Part shown: positions 16,739 to 26,045 of the stretch, piece after piece | Numbering within the stretch: position 1 is the first letter of the stretch | Layout of the letters: the number at the start of each line of letters is the position of its first letter | Source of the DNA: Chryseobacterium gleum | GTDB lineage: Bacteria; Bacteroidota; Bacteroidia; Flavobacteriales_D; Crocinitomicaceae | Direction: 5' to 3' | Assembly: GCA_945897805.1 (NCBI GenBank) | Contig: CAMDFX010000001.1 | Location: forward strand, 434,001-498,000 | Length of the DNA stretch: 64,000 nt | Position numbers and translations under genes: made by a program | Notes under the pieces: model-generated | Told to the model about the DNA's origin: nothing | Seen by the model: the letters and a program-made list of their open reading frames with translations, nothing else | Databases searched by the model: none

Positions 16739-17464
16739 ATGGATAATCGCAAACATGTCGAAGTGTGTTTCACACCCGGAGAATACGCTTATTATAAAGA
16801 TGAATTTGAAATCGTCGTTGTTATTGATGTTCTGAGAGCAACTTCAGCTATTTGTGCTGCTTTTGATAATGGAATCAAAGCAATCATTCCAGTTCCCACG
16901 GTTGAAGAAGCATGGGAATATAAACAAAAAGGATTTTTAGCAGGAGCAGAGCGGAAAGGTCAAATTGTGGAAGGTTTTGATTTTGGGAACTCACCATTTA
17001 GTTACATGAAAGAAGAATTTCGAGGCCAGGAAGTGGTATTGACTACAACCAACGGTACAAAATCCTTAGATGTCGCTAAAGATGCTGAAATTGTGGTTGT
17101 TGGTTCTTTTTTGAATTTGCAAGCTTTGTGTGAATGGCTAGAAAAGCAGGATAAAAATGTATTGTGTCTTTGTTCTGGATGGCAAGATAAATTCAATTTA
17201 GAAGATACGATTTGTGCAGGAGCTATTTCAGACTATTTGTTGAACACGGGAAAATTTACTTCTGATGAAGATTCGTCGATTGCAGCAAAATATTTGTATC
17301 TTTCGGCCAAGGATAATTACTTTGGTTTCTTAAAATCAAGCTCTCACCGCAGAAGATTGAAAAATCTGAATTTAAATGAGGATATCAAGTATTGTCTGAC
17401 ACCGAATCAATCAAAAGTAATACCGATATTGAAAGATGGAAAATTGGTTCAAATACAAGATTAA
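16739..17464 (+). CDS. comB: 2-phosphosulfolactate phosphatase (ComB)
   Basis: The 241-residue protein matches ComB throughout: VVVIDVLRATSAICAA near the N-terminus, a central FLAGAERKGQIVEGFDFGNSP, VVLTTTNGTKSL, VLCLCSGWQ and the region ahead of SSHRRRLKNL. ComB removes phosphate from 2-phospho-3-sulfolactate to give sulfolactate. The gene for the preceding step, ComA, is at 61612-62427 in this window, which supports a complete two-step route. The 3' end overlaps the phospholipase-like gene by 29 bp in another frame, suggesting coupled translation. Confidence 0.9.
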   Translation: MDNRKHVEVCFTPGEYAYYKDEFEIVVVIDVLRATSAICAAFDNGIKAIIPVPTVEEAWEYKQKGFLAGAERKGQIVEGFDFGNSPFSYMKEEFRGQEVVLTTTNGTKSLDVAKDAEIVVVGSFLNLQALCEWLEKQDKNVLCLCSGWQDKFNLEDTICAGAISDYLLNTGKFTSDEDSSIAAKYLYLSAKDNYFGFLKSSSHRRRLKNLNLNEDIKYCLTPNQSKVIPILKDGKLVQIQD

Positions 17465-18458
17465 ATTTATAGGTTTATTTTTGATTGTTTTCGTCCTTTT
17501 TGGGATGATAAAACCAGAGACAAATTCTAGCATAGCTGTTTGGGGTTTTACTGGGCATAAAAGAATTAATCGCGTGGCAATTTTCACCTTGCCGCCTGAA
17601 ATGTTTGCCTTTTATAAGGAACATATTGAATATTTAACAGAACATGCTGTTGATCCTGATAAGCGAAGATATGCTGTAAAAGGCGAAGCGGAATGTCATT
17701 TTATCGATATTGATCATTATGCAGTTGGTGGCGCAAATCCTTTTGAGGTGGTGCCTAGAAATTGGTATAAAGCAGTCGAGAAATTTTCAGAAGATACTTT
17801 GCATGCTTATGGCATTGTTCCGTGGCACATTCAAATCATGAAATTGAGATTGCAAAAAGCATTTGAAGCGAAAAATGTAGATATGATATTAAAATATTCC
17901 GCTGATATAGGCCACTACATTGCAGATTCGCATGTTCCTTTGCACACAACTGAAAACTACAACGGTCAGATGACAGGTCAAAAAGGAATTCATGGATTGT
18001 GGGAAAGCCGTTTGTTTGAAATCAATATGGAAGATTACGATTATTTCGTTGGAAAGGGTCAATATATACCCAAGCCACTTGATTTTACTTGGGATGCGGT
18101 TCAAATGTCCAATAATGCCTTGGATTCAGTGTTGCGTTTTGAAAAGGAGTTGACAGCTTCATTTCCTTCAGATAAAAAATATTCATACGAGCAACGAGGA
18201 AATGTAACTGTGCAAACATATTCCTATGAGTTTTCTCAGGCTTATCACAAAATGCTTGATGGAATGGTAGAGCGAAGAATGAAAAAAGCAATTATTGCTG
18301 TAGGCTCATTTTGGTATACAGCATGGGTAGATGCTGGCCAGCCAGATTTATCAAAAATGCAAAATGTACCTCCATCGCCAGCATTATTAAAAGAATTAGC
18401 TGAATTGGATGAACTTTATTCAAAAGGAATTCAGCAAGGTAGAGATTGCGATCATTGA
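17436..18458 (+). CDS. Zinc-dependent phospholipase C/S1-P1 nuclease-fold exported protein
   Basis: An N-terminal hydrophobic signal or anchor (FIGLFLIVFVLFGMI) is followed by WGFTGHKRINRVAIFTLP, in which the Trp and His are the first zinc ligands of the family. Further ligands are visible in ECHFIDIDHY, ADIGHYIADSHVPLHTTENYNGQ and GIHGLWES. This is the three-zinc fold shared by phospholipase C and S1/P1 nucleases; the Bacteroidota group is uncharacterised. ATG 17436 lies 29 bp inside comB; a later start would lose the signal sequence. It converges with the VanZ gene, overlapping by 7 bp. Confidence 0.8.
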   Translation: MENWFKYKIKFIGLFLIVFVLFGMIKPETNSSIAVWGFTGHKRINRVAIFTLPPEMFAFYKEHIEYLTEHAVDPDKRRYAVKGEAECHFIDIDHYAVGGANPFEVVPRNWYKAVEKFSEDTLHAYGIVPWHIQIMKLRLQKAFEAKNVDMILKYSADIGHYIADSHVPLHTTENYNGQMTGQKGIHGLWESRLFEINMEDYDYFVGKGQYIPKPLDFTWDAVQMSNNALDSVLRFEKELTASFPSDKKYSYEQRGNVTVQTYSYEFSQAYHKMLDGMVERRMKKAIIAVGSFWYTAWVDAGQPDLSKMQNVPPSPALLKELAELDELYSKGIQQGRDCDH

Positions 18459-18829
18459 TTAAAGACCTTTGGACTTTTAAATAAAAAGATTATTAATCCT
18501 GAGGAAATTCCTGTTACGTTTGCAAAAAAATCGTGGATATCAAATCCGCGGTATGGAATAAAGTAATGCAAGGATTCACAGAAAGCGGCAAACAATATTC
18601 CCACCGCATAATATTTTAAAAAGTCGATTTTCGATTGTTGCGCTTTGTTTGTAATCCAAAAATATCCCATAAAAGGCAAAAACATCGTTGCATGCACATA
18701 GTGGTCTTTTCTGATTCCAAAAATGTATTCGTCCATTCCTAAGTCAGTTAAAGGAATAACGAGCAGTGTTACAATACTTAATAAATAAATCATATACAAA
18801 AAACTGATGATTCTTCTATTTCTTTTCAT
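18452..18829 (-). CDS. VanZ-like membrane protein
   Basis: The 125-residue protein has four hydrophobic helices and the VanZ-like pattern DHYVHATMFLPFMGYFW, then FAAFCESLHYFIPYRGFDIHDFFANVTGISSG, where the acidic and His residues near helix ends are conserved in the family. VanZ-like proteins are found widely; their activity is unclear outside teicoplanin resistance. It starts 2 bp after the uvrB stop codon and is probably transcribed with it. Confidence 0.8.
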   Translation of the reverse strand: MKRNRRIISFLYMIYLLSIVTLLVIPLTDLGMDEYIFGIRKDHYVHATMFLPFMGYFWITNKAQQSKIDFLKYYAVGILFAAFCESLHYFIPYRGFDIHDFFANVTGISSGLIIFLFKSPKVFNQ

Positions 18830-18831
18830 GC

Positions 18832-20853
18832 CTATTCTTTTCTCATTTTTTGAAGCGCAAACAATTCATCTCTCAATCTCGCTGCTTCTATAAAATCCAA
18901 ATCTTTAGCTGCTTTTTCCATTGATTTTTTAGTGAAAGCGATTGTTTTTTCTAGTTGTTCTTGCGTCAAATATGCCACTCCAGGATCGGCAGCCATCATT
19001 AATTTTGAATCTGGATCTTCTTTCGGATGGCGATTTTCATAATCACCGTCAGCCACAACAGTCGATTCCATTATTCCCGCCTTAGATTTATTTAAGGCAG
19101 TAGGGACCTGACCGTGTTCTTCGTTGTAGGTAATTTGCATCGCTCGTCGTCGGGCAGTTTCACTGATTGTTTTTTCCATTGACATGGTGATTTTGTCAGC
19201 ATACATGATTACCAAACCATTTACATTTCTTGCCGCGCGTCCGACAGTTTGCACCAATGAACGCTCATCCCGCAAGAAACCTTCTTTATCAGCATCTAAA
19301 ATCGCAACGAGTGAAACTTCTGGTAAATCCAATCCTTCACGCAAAAGATTTACGCCAATAAGCACATCGAAATCACCCAAACGCAATTGGCGCAAAATTT
19401 CAACACGTTCAATCGTATCAACTTCACTGTGAATATAGCGGCAAGGAATTCCAATTTTATCTAAGTATTTTTGCAATTCTTCCGCCATTCTTTTGGTCAG
19501 AGTTGTCACTAAAGTTCTTTCATCTCTCGCAATGCGCAATTGAATTTCTTCTATCAAATCATCAATTTGATTCAAGCTTGGGCGGACTTCAATATTGGGA
19601 TCTAAAAGTCCAGTTGGTCGAATGAGTTGTTCAACAATAACCCCTTCAGATTTTTCCAATTCGAAAACAGCAGGTGTTGCGGATACATAAATAGTTTGAT
19701 TAGTGACAGATTCAAATTCTTCAAATTTCAATGGTCGATTGTCCATCGCAGCTTGAAGGCGAAAACCGTAATCTACCAAATTTATTTTTCGCGCTCTATC
19801 TCCACCATACATCGCACGAATTTGAGGCAAAGTAACGTGACTTTCATCAACAACCATCAAGAAGTCTTTCGGGAAATAATCAATCAAACAGAAAGGTCTT
19901 GTTCCAGGTTCACGTTGGTCGAAATAGCGAGAATAGTTTTCTATTCCTGAGCAATATCCCAATTCTCGCATCATTTCTAAATCATAGGAAACACGTTCTT
20001 CCAAACGTTTTGCTTCAAACAATTTGCCTTCACGTTTAAAATTTTCGACTTGTAAAACCATGTCTTCACCGATTTGATCAATGGCTTTTCTGGTAGTTTC
20101 AGGACTAGAAACGAAAATATTGGCAGGATAAATATTGATTTCTTCGTACGAATCAAGTTTATGCATAGAAATTGGATCTACCGCAAAAATGCCTTCGATG
20201 TCATCTCCCCAAAATTCAAATCTCACGGCATAATCTGCATAAGCCAAATAAATATCTATAGTGTCACCTTTAACCCTGAAAGTTCCTCGCTTAAAATCAT
20301 CGACTGCACGTGAATAGAGGTTTTCAACTAATCGAAGCAGAAATTTATTTCGAGAAATCTTTTGACCTTTACGCATGTGTAAAATGCTTTTTTCAAATTC
20401 GTTTGGATTTCCAATACCATAAATACAAGAAACAGAAGAAACTACGATTACATCTTTTCGACCTGAAAGTAAAGAAGAGGTGGCAGAAAGTCTCAGTTTT
20501 TCGAGTTCTTCGTTGATGGCTAAATCTTTTTCGATGAAAGTATCTGTTACTGGTAAATAAGCTTCAGGTTGATAGTAATCGTAGTAAGAAACAAAATATT
20601 CAACCGCATTTTCAGGAAAAAACTGTTTGAATTCACCGTATAATTGTGCTGCGAGTGTTTTATTGTGTGATAAAATTAAAGTTGGTCTATTGATTTGTTC
20701 AATTACATTGGCAACGGTAAAGGTTTTTCCACTTCCTGTTACGCCCAAAAGTGTTTGATTTTCAACGCCGTCAGAAATACCTTTTACTAATTGTTTGATA
20801 GCTTCTGGCTGATCTCCAGTCGGTGAAAAATCTGAAACTAATTGAAAATCCAT
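18832..20853 (-). CDS. uvrB: Excinuclease ABC subunit B
   Basis: ATG 20853 (MDFQLVSDFSPTGDQP) was chosen over the TTG at 20871, which overlaps the promoter element. The 673-residue protein has Walker A GVTGSGKT at 37-44, the beta-hairpin YYDYYQPEAYLP, the DEAD-like DESH, helicase motifs up to QTVGRAARN, and a C-terminal UVR motif (MEKAAKDLDFIEAARLRDEL) that binds UvrC. UvrB verifies DNA damage with UvrA and positions UvrC for incision. Length is normal. Transcribed with the VanZ gene. Confidence 0.98.
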   Translation of the reverse strand: MDFQLVSDFSPTGDQPEAIKQLVKGISDGVENQTLLGVTGSGKTFTVANVIEQINRPTLILSHNKTLAAQLYGEFKQFFPENAVEYFVSYYDYYQPEAYLPVTDTFIEKDLAINEELEKLRLSATSSLLSGRKDVIVVSSVSCIYGIGNPNEFEKSILHMRKGQKISRNKFLLRLVENLYSRAVDDFKRGTFRVKGDTIDIYLAYADYAVRFEFWGDDIEGIFAVDPISMHKLDSYEEINIYPANIFVSSPETTRKAIDQIGEDMVLQVENFKREGKLFEAKRLEERVSYDLEMMRELGYCSGIENYSRYFDQREPGTRPFCLIDYFPKDFLMVVDESHVTLPQIRAMYGGDRARKINLVDYGFRLQAAMDNRPLKFEEFESVTNQTIYVSATPAVFELEKSEGVIVEQLIRPTGLLDPNIEVRPSLNQIDDLIEEIQLRIARDERTLVTTLTKRMAEELQKYLDKIGIPCRYIHSEVDTIERVEILRQLRLGDFDVLIGVNLLREGLDLPEVSLVAILDADKEGFLRDERSLVQTVGRAARNVNGLVIMYADKITMSMEKTISETARRRAMQITYNEEHGQVPTALNKSKAGIMESTVVADGDYENRHPKEDPDSKLMMAADPGVAYLTQEQLEKTIAFTKKSMEKAAKDLDFIEAARLRDELFALQKMRKE

Positions 20854-20868
20854 ACTTGAAAAATTAAA

Positions 20869-20876
20869 CAAAAATA
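20869..20876 (-). promoter_or_regulatory. -7 promoter element (TATTTTTG) for uvrB
   Basis: Minus-strand TATTTTTG ends 15 nt before ATG 20853; the alternative TTG start at 20871 would lie within it. Confidence 0.6.
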
Positions 20877-20933
20877 AGGAATTTTGTTGTGATTTAAGAG
20901 AATTTTAGAATAGAAAAAGCATGAATGGAAAGA

Positions 20934-20964
20934 TTGACCAATTCGGTCAAAAGGAGTATCTTTG
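20934..20964 (+). promoter_or_regulatory. Promoter TTG-N20-TATCTTTG inside the nominal helicase ORF
   Basis: TTG at 20934-20936 and TATCTTTG at 20957-20964 lie downstream of the first ATG (20921) of the open frame. If this is the promoter, the protein must start further on, most likely at TTG 20984. Confidence 0.65.
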
Positions 20965-20983
20965 CAACTTAAAACAACAAATT

Positions 20984-22093
20984 TTGGCAACTTTCAAAGA
21001 TTTAGGAATTTCAGAACAATTTATCAAGGCTTTAACGGAATTAAAAATCACCGAACCAAGTGAAATTCAAAAGAAAGCAATTCCTTTTTTGCTGAATAAT
21101 AATTCTGATTTCATTGGTCAAGCGCAAACGGGAACTGGAAAAACAGCTGCCTTTGGTTTGCCGATTTTGGAGAAAGTTGACCCGAATGACAATAACATTC
21201 AAGCATTAATTTTAGCTCCAACGAGGGAATTGTGTCAACAAATTGCCAAGCAACTTTTCAAATTCACGAAATATTCTGAAAAGATTTTTGTTGAGGCGAT
21301 TTACGGAGGTGAAAAAATTGAAATTCAGATGCGAAATTTGGCAAAACCAACGCAGATTGTTGTTGCCACGCCAGGAAGATTAATTGATTTATTGGAAAGA
21401 AAAGCCATTGATTTGAGTTTTGTTAAAACCTTGGTTTTGGATGAAGCAGATGAAATGCTGAGTATGGGATTCAAGCAAGAATTAGATTCGATATTGAAAA
21501 TGATTAGTTTACAATGCTTCACTTGGTTGTTTTCCGCTACTTTGCCTGAGGAATTAAAATTATTGGTTGAAAAATATTTGTCAGAAGACGCACATAAAAT
21601 TCAGGTAAATAAAAATGATGTTGTCAATAAATTGATTGAGCATCAATATTTTGTGTCAGCGCCAAATTTAAAATTTGAGTTTTTATTGCAATTTTTGAAA
21701 ACGCAACCCAAGATGAATGGGATTATTTTTTGTAGAACAAAGGTTCAAGTTCAAACATTGACAAAGCAGTTGCTTGCTAAAAATATTGCTGCTGATGCAT
21801 TGCATGGAGATTTGGAGCAACGAGAAAGAGACAAAGTGATGCGTGCTTTTAAGAATCACAAAGTTCAGATTTTGGTCGCTACTGACATTTCAGCGAGAGG
21901 AATAGATGTAGATAATTTGGCTTATGTGGTACATTATTTATTGCCTGATCAAATTGAATATTATACACATCGAAGCGGAAGAACTGCTAGGGCAGGGAAG
22001 CGAGGAATTTCGATTTGTTTTGTATCTCCTGACGAAGTAAGAAAAGTCAAAGTGATTGAGCGCACATTGAATTTAAATTTTCATAAAATTTGA
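20984..22093 (+). CDS. DEAD-box RNA helicase, core-only form
   Basis: The open frame begins at ATG 20921, but a promoter sits within its first 15 codons, so I place the start at TTG 20984 (M)ATFKDLGISEQF, which fits family N-termini. The 369-residue product has the Q motif (TEPSEIQKKAI), GTGKT, PTREL, TPGR, DEAD, SAT, the ARGID motif and HRSGRTARAG. It ends soon after motif VI without the basic C-terminal extension common in RhlE/DeaD proteins. It should unwind short RNA duplexes, for example in ribosome assembly or mRNA decay. A bidirectional terminator follows. Confidence 0.9.
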   Translation: MATFKDLGISEQFIKALTELKITEPSEIQKKAIPFLLNNNSDFIGQAQTGTGKTAAFGLPILEKVDPNDNNIQALILAPTRELCQQIAKQLFKFTKYSEKIFVEAIYGGEKIEIQMRNLAKPTQIVVATPGRLIDLLERKAIDLSFVKTLVLDEADEMLSMGFKQELDSILKMISLQCFTWLFSATLPEELKLLVEKYLSEDAHKIQVNKNDVVNKLIEHQYFVSAPNLKFEFLLQFLKTQPKMNGIIFCRTKVQVQTLTKQLLAKNIAADALHGDLEQRERDKVMRAFKNHKVQILVATDISARGIDVDNLAYVVHYLLPDQIEYYTHRSGRTARAGKRGISICFVSPDEVRKVKVIERTLNLNFHKI

Positions 22094-22101
22094 CAAAAAA
22101 A

Positions 22102-22126
22102 AAGCAGTCTGAAATTCAAACTGCTT
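22102..22126. terminator. Bidirectional intrinsic terminator
   Basis: AAGCAGT (22102-22108) pairs with ACTGCTT (22120-22126), with additional TGAA/TTCA complementarity in the loop. An A-run precedes the stem, serving the minus-strand Spy-like gene; convergent use by the helicase gene is plausible. Confidence 0.7.
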
Positions 22127-22145
22127 CTGAATTATTTATTTAAAA

Positions 22146-22580
22146 TTATTTTTCTGATGGAGCTGCTTCAACTGGCTTTTGCTCTAATTTTTTGAAGTCT
22201 ACTTTTTGCATTTTTTTATCGTATCTGGCATCTCTATTAGCTTCCATTTCTTCGAACTTTTTCAATTGTTCAGGATTTAAAATTGCTTTAATCATGTCTG
22301 TTCTTGCATCATTATTTCCTTTAAGTGAAGCTTTTTTAGTTTCTTCTGACATGTTTTTGTCACTGCGAATTGCCTCATTCTTTTGGTCTATCGCAAGATT
22401 GATGTCATAAGCTTGTGATTTTTGTTCTGGGCTAAGCAAAAGTTTTTCCGACATTTTTTCAGTTTGAGCAGTTGCTCTTTCCTCGGGAGTTTTTTTATCA
22501 CCATTTTGATCTTGAGCAATAGAAACGTTGGCAAACAAAGTCAATGTAAATGCCGCAAATGTTATTTTTAAACTTCTCAT
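22146..22580 (-). CDS. Exported Spy/CpxP-like small protein (LTxxQ-type)
   Basis: A signal peptide (KITFAAFTLTLFANVSIAQ) is followed by about 120 mostly charged, helical residues with two degenerate LTxxQ-type motifs: LSPEQKSQAY and LNPEQLKKFEEME. That is the hallmark of Spy/CpxP-type periplasmic chaperones; in Bacteroidota many such proteins remain unstudied. Single gene with its own terminator. Confidence 0.7.
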   Translation of the reverse strand: MRSLKITFAAFTLTLFANVSIAQDQNGDKKTPEERATAQTEKMSEKLLLSPEQKSQAYDINLAIDQKNEAIRSDKNMSEETKKASLKGNNDARTDMIKAILNPEQLKKFEEMEANRDARYDKKMQKVDFKKLEQKPVEAAPSEK

Positions 22581-22678
22581 ATTTTTAAATTTTAGTATTT
22601 ATTCAATTTTGAAAAGCCAAAAACCGTGCCTTTCTTGAAATAAAGGTAATTGATTTTTTTAATTTACAATGTATTGAA

Positions 22679-23320
22679 CTATTTTGTTCTCTGTAACATT
22701 GGCACAAAGCTAAAATCTCCAAAATTTTCAGTTTTATATTCCGTTTCTGAAATTTTTGTAATTCGTTGCATTTCTTGCACATTTCCAGCTCCCAAAGGAA
22801 TAACTAAAATTCCACCGACTTTTAATTGTTCTTTCAAAGTTTCAGGAATAAATGGCGCCCCGCAAGTGACTAAAATTTTCTCAAATGGTGCGTTAAATGG
22901 TCGACCTTTGTAGCCGTCACCGTAAAATAATTCAGGATGAAAATTTAATTTTTTGATAATTGAATTTGATTTTATAAAAAGTTCCCTTTGTCTTTCAATG
23001 CTGTACACTTTAGCACCAAGTTGACAAAGAATACACGTTTGAAATCCAGAACCGGTCCCAATTTCTAACACTTTTTCACCTCTTGTTAGGTTAAGTAATT
23101 GAGTTTGAAAAGCGACGGTGTATGGGTGAGAAATTGTTTGCCCTGCACCTATTTGAAAAGCTTGGTTAGAATATGCTTGTTGTTCAAAAGCAAGATCTAA
23201 AAAAAAATGACGAGGCACTTCGTTGAAAGCATCTAATATATTTTCATCAGAAATACCTTTTTGGCGCAATTCATCAATCAGTTGTTTTCTCAACCCTTTG
23301 TGTTTGTAAGTGTCTTGCAT
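22679..23320 (-). CDS. pcm: Protein-L-isoaspartate O-methyltransferase
   Basis: The 213-residue protein begins close to MQDTYKHKGLRKQLIDELRQKGISD and includes NEVPRHFFL, QTISHPYTVAFQTQLL and the SAM-binding VLEIGTGSGFQTC, all diagnostic of Pcm. It methylates isoaspartyl residues in damaged proteins to allow their repair. A TAACTTTG element ends 4 nt before the ATG, so the mRNA may be leaderless. Located downstream of the oppositely acting quality-control gene lon but with a separate promoter. Confidence 0.95.
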   Translation of the reverse strand: MQDTYKHKGLRKQLIDELRQKGISDENILDAFNEVPRHFFLDLAFEQQAYSNQAFQIGAGQTISHPYTVAFQTQLLNLTRGEKVLEIGTGSGFQTCILCQLGAKVYSIERQRELFIKSNSIIKKLNFHPELFYGDGYKGRPFNAPFEKILVTCGAPFIPETLKEQLKVGGILVIPLGAGNVQEMQRITKISETEYKTENFGDFSFVPMLQRTK

Positions 23321-23324
23321 TGTA

Positions 23325-23332
23325 CAAAGTTA
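23325..23332 (-). promoter_or_regulatory. -7 promoter element (TAACTTTG) 4 nt before the pcm ATG
   Basis: Minus-strand TAACTTTG matches TAnnTTTG perfectly and is followed by TACA and ATG. No clear TTG is seen at the expected -33 position. Confidence 0.55.
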
Positions 23333-23457
23333 GTGTCTTTCGTTGTTTGATTGATTAATATTTTCAAACATGGCTTTGTGGATATTCTTTATGCTATTTT
23401 TTTAACAAAAAAAGCACCGTCAAAAACAAGTACTTTTAAGAAGATGTTATTTATAAA

Positions 23458-25902
23458 CTATTTAATTTCAATGGCATCTATCACTTTTTGGTTTGTTAGT
23501 GCGATGTCTAAAACTTCCTTCATCGCAGAAACATAATGAAAAGTCAAACCTTCTAAATAGCTTGCTTTGATTTCTTCTATGTCTTTTCTATTTTTTTCGC
23601 ACAAGATTATTTCTTTGATTGAGGCTCTTTTAGCAGCCAAAACCTTTTCTTTAATTCCACCGACTGGTAAAACATCACCTCTTAAGGTTATTTCGCCTGT
23701 CATTGCGAGATTTTTACGTATTTTTTTCTGACTGAAAAGTGAAGCCAAAGAGCTCAGCATCGTAATTCCAGCGCTTGGCCCATCTTTTGGTGTGGCGCCT
23801 TCAGGAACGTGAATATGAACATTGTAATTATCAAAAACAGATTGATCTAAATTTAACCAATGGCTGTGAGATTTCAAAAATTCAAGCGCGATGATGGCAG
23901 ATTCTTTCATTACATCACCCAAATTTCCAGTTAAGGTTAATTTTCCTTTTCCTTTAGTGATGGAAGATTCAATAAAAAGAATATCTCCGCCAACGCTTGT
24001 CCAAGCTAAACCAGTGACAACACCTGCCACATCGTTGTTTAGGTATTTTGTTCTTGCTCTTCCAGGACCTAAAATGTCGTTTAGATTTTCAATTTCAATT
24101 TTTGGATTATTGACTTCTTCCATTGCGATTAATCTGGCAGTATTTCTAACCATTTTGGCAATCACCTTATCGAGACCACGAACGCCGGATTCATTGGTGT
24201 ATTCTTCCACCACTTTTTCTAACGTTTTTTTGTCAATGGAAAACTGTTTTTTAGTAATTCCGTGCGCTTCAAGTTGTTTTGGAATCAAATGATTTTTAGC
24301 AATTTCGATTTTCTCTTCAATGGTATAACCATTGACTTCAATAATTTCCATTCTATCTCTCAAAGGACCTTGAATAGAAGAAAGTGAATTCGCTGTTGCA
24401 ATAAACATCACCTTGGAAAGGTCGAATTCAGTTTCAATATAGTTGTCATAGAATTCTTTATTTTGCTCAGGATCCATCACTTCTAAAAGTGCTGAAGAAG
24501 GATCTCCGTGATTGCTTTTTCCAAGTTTATCTATTTCATCCAATACAAAAACAGGATTTGCAGATTCAGCCTTTTTTAGATTTTGGATAATTCTTCCCGG
24601 CATCGCGCCAATGTATGTTTTTCTATGTCCTCTGATTTCAGACTCATCGTGAACACCGCCGAGAGACATTCGAACATATTTACGGCCAAGTGCATCAGCG
24701 ATAGATTTTCCAAGGGACGTTTTTCCCACTCCAGGAGGACCATAAAAGCAGAGTATAGGAGATTTCATGTCCCCTTTTAATTTCAATACAGCCAAATATT
24801 CTAGGATTCTCTTTTTTACATCTTCCAAACCAAAGTGATCTCTTTCAAGAATTTTTTCAGCTCTTTTCAGGTCTAATTTATCTAAAGTGAATTCATCCCA
24901 AGGCAAATCAAGCAGCATATCTAGGTAATTCAGTTGAACAGTATATTCAGCACCTTGTGGATTCATTCGTTGTAGTTTGTGCAGTTCTTTGTCAAAGATT
25001 TTAGAAACTTTCGTATTCCATTTTTTCTTTTTAGAACGTTTCAACATATCTTGAACTTCATTTTCTTGCGGATTGTCGCCTAACTCTTCTTGAATGGTTC
25101 TAATTTGTTGATTTAGAAAATATTCTCTTTGCTGTTTGTCCATGTCTTTGCGGACTTTAGTTTGAATTTGATTTCTCATTTCCAATACTTGAGATTCGAG
25201 CGTAAGATGTTCAAGAACCATATAAGTTCTTTTTTTCATGTCTAATTCCTCCAGCATTTCTTGTTTTTTAGAAACATCGGCATTCATGTTAGAAGAGATA
25301 AAATTAACCAAGAAAGTAGGGCTATCAATATTTCCAATGGCAAATCCGGCTTCAGTCGGAATATTAGGGCTATCTCTGATTATTTGCATGGCTTGTTCAC
25401 GGATAGATTTGAACATTACTTCCATTTCAGAAGATTTTTCATCAAATTTTTTCTCCGTCAAGTATTTAACTTTTGCACGCATGTAGGGTTCAGTTTGCAG
25501 TGGCGTTGTTAATTTAAATCTTCTCTTACCTTGTATAATTATTGTAGTGCTTCCGTCAGGCATTTTCAGCAAACGAACTATTTGAGCTACCGTACCTACA
25601 ATGTGTAAATCTTTAAATTCAGGTGATTCTTCATCTTGATCGATTTGAGACACGACGCCAATAATTTTATCACCTTTATTGGCATCTTGAATCAATTTTA
25701 TAGATTTATCTCTCCCTACAGTGATAGGAATAACTACTCCTGGAAAAAGTACATTATTCCTTAAGGGTAGGATTGGTAATTCAAGCGGATACTCTGCATT
25801 ATTCATGATAGCTTCTTCCTCTGGAGTGATTAAAGGAATAAATTCTGCATCATCAATTTCACCTGTAAATTCAAAAAATTCGTTGTCTGTATATTCGTTC
25901 AT
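23458..25902 (-). CDS. lon: ATP-dependent protease Lon
   Basis: 814 residues, the normal size for LonA. The N-terminal substrate domain starts at LPILPLRNNVLFPGVVIPI near 43, Walker A GPPGVGKT is at 387-394, the Walker B VFVLDEIDK follows, and the protease domain has the catalytic dyad Ser near 710 (DGPSAGIT) and Lys near 751 (GGIKEKVLAA). It degrades misfolded and regulatory proteins in the cytoplasm. An acidic 40-residue N-terminal extension precedes the family domain, as in other Bacteroidota. Confidence 0.98.
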   Translation of the reverse strand: MNEYTDNEFFEFTGEIDDAEFIPLITPEEEAIMNNAEYPLELPILPLRNNVLFPGVVIPITVGRDKSIKLIQDANKGDKIIGVVSQIDQDEESPEFKDLHIVGTVAQIVRLLKMPDGSTTIIIQGKRRFKLTTPLQTEPYMRAKVKYLTEKKFDEKSSEMEVMFKSIREQAMQIIRDSPNIPTEAGFAIGNIDSPTFLVNFISSNMNADVSKKQEMLEELDMKKRTYMVLEHLTLESQVLEMRNQIQTKVRKDMDKQQREYFLNQQIRTIQEELGDNPQENEVQDMLKRSKKKKWNTKVSKIFDKELHKLQRMNPQGAEYTVQLNYLDMLLDLPWDEFTLDKLDLKRAEKILERDHFGLEDVKKRILEYLAVLKLKGDMKSPILCFYGPPGVGKTSLGKSIADALGRKYVRMSLGGVHDESEIRGHRKTYIGAMPGRIIQNLKKAESANPVFVLDEIDKLGKSNHGDPSSALLEVMDPEQNKEFYDNYIETEFDLSKVMFIATANSLSSIQGPLRDRMEIIEVNGYTIEEKIEIAKNHLIPKQLEAHGITKKQFSIDKKTLEKVVEEYTNESGVRGLDKVIAKMVRNTARLIAMEEVNNPKIEIENLNDILGPGRARTKYLNNDVAGVVTGLAWTSVGGDILFIESSITKGKGKLTLTGNLGDVMKESAIIALEFLKSHSHWLNLDQSVFDNYNVHIHVPEGATPKDGPSAGITMLSSLASLFSQKKIRKNLAMTGEITLRGDVLPVGGIKEKVLAAKRASIKEIILCEKNRKDIEEIKASYLEGLTFHYVSAMKEVLDIALTNQKVIDAIEIK

Positions 25903-26045
25903 TTTAGTGTTTTCTTTTGTGTCAATATGTCAGTAAACTATTTAATTAATGAATTGAACATTTAATTTAGCTACTATTTTTTTGTTGAATCAGTAAAATT
26001 CAATGATTGTGCCATTGATAAAAATACGACTTATTGTCACGTTAA

